DNA from: an uncultured Collinsella sp.
GTDB taxonomy: Bacteria; Actinomycetota; Coriobacteriia; Coriobacteriales; Coriobacteriaceae
Assembly (NCBI GenBank): GCA_902489965.1
Contig: CABUCA010000010.1
Span: 1 to 42,497 of the forward strand
DNA: 42,497 nt
Reading direction: 5' to 3'
A program made the translations under genes and the position numbers. Under the pieces are notes generated by a model, which saw only the letters and a list, made by a program, of their open reading frames with translations, was not told where the DNA came from and did no database searches. Within the stretch, counting starts at the first letter, position 1. Every line of letters starts with the position of its first letter. Of the stretch, positions 42,425-42,497 are shown in pieces.

Positions 42425-42497
42425 GCTTCATGCCAACAGCACTGCCCATACAAGCAGACCGCCCGCCGTTTTTAGATGCGAAACGGCGGGGAGATCC

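Noticed and set aside
1..42497. tRNA, rRNA, tmRNA genes or an intact transposase or integrase
   Set aside because: None was recognised by reading both strands; no complete cloverleaf or family motif was found.

Overview
The window looks like a chromosomal segment of a high-GC gut Coriobacteriia, most likely Collinsella. This is an inference from about 60% GC, strong AGGAGG-type ribosome sites, sortase surface proteins with CxxC pairs, a NikR-hyp cluster, and many short palindromic intergenic repeats. No database was searched. I saw no rRNA, tRNA, CRISPR array, phage or intact transposase.

Layout: (1) 94-6738, a 2,214-residue sortase-anchored surface protein on the minus strand, divergent from a LytTR response regulator and GHKL sensor kinase (6978-8977). 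(2) 8996-10028, a small uracil-DNA-glycosylase-like protein divergent from thioredoxin. (3) 10249-16382, a nickel/[NiFe]-hydrogenase maturation block: an 82-residue unknown, nikR with a His-rich tail, hypF, hypC, hypD and hypE, followed by a gph-like phosphatase. hypA, hypB and the hydrogenase itself are not here. (4) 17176-18981, a repeat-rich gap, a lipoprotein, and a stand-alone PTS IIA protein. (5) 19261-25470, a GH1 6-phospho-beta-glucosidase, an AraC regulator, a GH106-like hydrolase and an RpiR regulator. (6) 25816-29703, pyrE and an MgtA-type P-type ATPase whose leader holds a candidate short peptide. (7) 29843-37715, a ROK kinase, a fragment of a lost glycosidase, a DUF4038 glycosidase, a PTS IIBC protein, an alpha/beta hydrolase and a DUF1593 protein. 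(8) 38042-42339, a DUF4428 protein, a YdjG-like zinc-ribbon membrane protein, a YdjI-like SPFH protein and a second lipoprotein.

How it may work together: regions 4, 5 and 7 look like a sugar-utilisation island. The sugar hydrolases lack signal peptides, so they should act on substrates already imported by the PTS IIBC protein with the separate IIA. GH1 phospho-glucosidase, GH106-like and DUF4038 (apiosidase-like) enzymes together suggest plant-type glycosides, but the substrate is an inference.

The most unusual content lies outside the genes. Two diverged copies (17448-17648 and 25619-25816) of a roughly 200-nt element keep the same multi-stem fold through compensatory base changes, and each abuts the stop codon of an unrelated minus-strand gene. 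A 207-bp element with 26-nt inverted ends sits in frame inside hypF. Several families of REP/RAYT-like palindromes fill most intergenic gaps; a pair in opposite orientation brackets the AraC/GH106-like module. The 475-bp divergent gap before the PTS gene carries repeated GTTTAC/GTAAAC boxes.
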